Below are positions 4,783-5,807 of a stretch of DNA of 5,807 nucleotides, one piece after another (the first letter of the stretch is position 1; each line of letters starts with the position of its first letter). The stretch is from NCBI GenBank assembly GCA_938004115.1, contig CALKWS010000034.1, forward strand, positions 1 to 5,807, in the 5' to 3' direction. Below the pieces are notes generated by a model that made no database searches, was not told the origin of the DNA, and worked only from the letters and a program-made list of their open reading frames with translations. The stretch comes from an uncultured Ruaniaceae bacterium. GTDB lineage: Bacteria; Actinomycetota; Actinomycetes; Actinomycetales; Beutenbergiaceae. Position numbers and translations under genes: made by a program.

Positions 4783-5757
4783 TCAGCGGTCGAGCCACTC
4801 GGCGATCTGCTCCCGGCCCTCGATCGTGCTGGTCAGGCCGAGCGCCTGCACGTACTTGCCCTCCAGAAGCAGCACCTCGTGGTCGGCCACCGCCGGCAGG
4901 TCGGCCACTGCCGGGTTCTGCAGCAACTCGGTGAAGATCGCCTCCCCGGACCCGTTCATGTCCACCAGCAGGATCCGGTCGGGTTCGGCGGCCAGCACCT
5001 GCTCGGCCGTGATCGGTCCGCTGCGGACCATGCCGAGGGACTCACTGGCGTCCTGCCCGCCGGCCAGGCGCACCACCTCGAGGGGGAAGGCGGCGCCGGC
5101 GGTGACGAACGGCCGCCCGGCCTGGTTGCTCAGCACCAGCACGCGCGGACCTTCGGGGTCGGATTCATCGGCCAGCCCGGCCTCGAGCGTCTGGGCCAGA
5201 TCGGTCCCGGCCTGTTCGGTGCCCAGCGCGGTGGCGACCAGGTCGATGTTGGTCATCATGTCCTCGGAGGAGGAGAACGTGTTCGGCAGCGTTAGCACCG
5301 GGATGCCCGCTTCGGAAAGAACCTGTCCCACGCCCTCTTCCAGGCCGTGCCGGTCGGTGAGGATCACCAGGTCCGGGTCGGCGGCGAGCACCGCCTCGGC
5401 GTCCACCGCCGACTCGGAGGCGATGTGGTGCTCCACGCCTTCCATCGTCTCCGGGTCGTCGGACAGCACCGGATTGGCCGCCTCGGCCGGGACCATTACC
5501 AGACGCTCACCCGCGCCGAGTTCGGCGACCAGGGCCGCGGTCTCATAGGTCAGGGCCGCCACGCGCTGTGGCTCGGCCTGGATCTGCACCTCCTGGGCCT
5601 CCGATTCCGCACCGGCCGGCACCTGCACCGTGCGCGGGAAGGCCGCTTCGGCGGCGGTGGTCTCCTCCGGGGCCGGTGTGGGTTCGTCCGCCGGTTCGGA
5701 GGAGCAGGCGGCGAGCATGAAGAGGAGCGCGAGGATCAATGCGAGTCGACGACGCAC
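4783..5757 (-). CDS. ABC transporter substrate-binding lipoprotein, TroA fold (siderophore/haem/cobalamin type)
   Basis: From GTG 5757 this encodes 324 residues. An RRR n-region is followed by a hydrophobic stretch (LALILALLFMLAA) and the lipobox LAAC (residues 15-18), so the protein should be exported and lipid-anchored at C18. A Pro/Glu/Thr/Ala-rich tether follows (about 19-42). The two-lobed Peripla_BP_2/TroA fold then shows PQRVAALTYETAALVAELGA (63-82), VDAEAVLAADPDLVIL (about 119-133), an interdomain helix around 170-185, GPRVLVLSNQ (203-212) and SGPITAEQVLAAEPDRILLVD (about 246-266). This fold delivers iron-siderophores, haem, cobalamin or metals to an importer; the ligand cannot be chosen from sequence. 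No permease or ATPase is in the window. The frame extends to a GTG at 5781 (332 residues), but GTG 5757 has an AAAGGA at good spacing and gives a cleaner signal peptide. No DtxR-like iron box is evident upstream. Confidence 0.9.
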   Translation of the reverse strand: MRRRLALILALLFMLAACSSEPADEPTPAPEETTAAEAAFPRTVQVPAGAESEAQEVQIQAEPQRVAALTYETAALVAELGAGERLVMVPAEAANPVLSDDPETMEGVEHHIASESAVDAEAVLAADPDLVILTDRHGLEEGVGQVLSEAGIPVLTLPNTFSSSEDMMTNIDLVATALGTEQAGTDLAQTLEAGLADESDPEGPRVLVLSNQAGRPFVTAGAAFPLEVVRLAGGQDASESLGMVRSGPITAEQVLAAEPDRILLVDMNGSGEAIFTELLQNPAVADLPAVADHEVLLLEGKYVQALGLTSTIEGREQIAEWLDR

Positions 5758-5762
5758 GGGCG

Positions 5763-5768
5763 TCCTTT
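5763..5768 (-). promoter_or_regulatory. Ribosome-binding site favouring the GTG 5757 start
   Basis: AAAGGA on the minus strand lies five bases before GTG 5757. The alternative GTG at 5781 has only a C-rich stretch in front of it and lies within a hairpin arm, so the site supports the shorter reading of the lipoprotein gene. Confidence 0.6.
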
Positions 5769-5776
5769 CGGGTGAG

Positions 5777-5795
5777 GGCACCTGGGGGAGGTGCC
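5777..5795. promoter_or_regulatory. Inverted repeat upstream of the lipoprotein gene
   Basis: GGCACCT (5777-5783) and AGGTGCC (5789-5795) form a perfect 7-bp stem around a GGGGG loop (plus-strand reading), 19 bp before GTG 5757. It may be a leader hairpin, an operator, or the terminator of a gene beyond the right edge. It does not resemble the AT-rich DtxR/IdeR iron box. The final 12 bases show nothing recognisable. Confidence 0.45.
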
Positions 5796-5807
5796 GGGAT
5801 GGGCCGC

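Noticed and set aside
4774..5548. Plus-strand open frames opposite the lipoprotein gene
   Set aside because: They are antisense shadows of a gene with a clear lipobox and TroA-fold pattern; their own translations are low-complexity.

Overview
The window is high-GC DNA with typical actinobacterial features: strong G/C bias at third codon positions, GTG starts, a candidate leaderless promoter and long antisense shadow frames. The protein families fit an actinomycete, perhaps a member of the Micrococcales, but I cannot name genus or species. I found no tRNA, rRNA, insertion sequence, phage gene or CRISPR array.

Layout by position: (1) at the left edge, the first 33 codons of a minus-strand NAD(P)-binding epimerase of the TIGR01777 type. 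(2) Divergent from it, a plus-strand actinobacterial conserved protein of unknown function (154-978). (3) Converging on that gene with a 65-bp overlap, a minus-strand protein joining an AbiEi-type winged-helix domain to a DUF559/Vsr-like nuclease-fold domain (914-1858). (4) A 235-bp non-coding stretch (1859-2093) rich in repeats and palindromes. (5) SelO/YdiU, the pseudokinase-fold protein AMPylase (2094-3740), with a Gly/Ser-rich insertion. (6) A FadR-type GntR regulator with an FCD ligand domain (3847-4620). (7) A 162-bp gap with a strong inverted repeat beside three tandem copies of one of its arms. (8) A TroA-fold ABC-transporter substrate-binding lipoprotein (4783-5757), probably for an iron-siderophore, haem or cobalamin-type ligand.

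Five of the six genes lie on the minus strand, but the spacers (235, 106 and 162 bp) and the hairpins in them suggest mostly separate transcription units. The link between the regulator, the lipoprotein and SelO is positional only. No permease or ATPase for the binding protein is inside the window, nor is an AbiEii toxin for the AbiEi-type protein.

I see no clear new multi-gene system. The points most worth a second look are the lone AbiEi-DUF559 fusion with candidate operator repeats upstream, the nested palindrome downstream of selO, the four-copy arm structure after the lipoprotein gene, the SelO insertion built on a 12-residue duplication, and the possible leaderless selO promoter.
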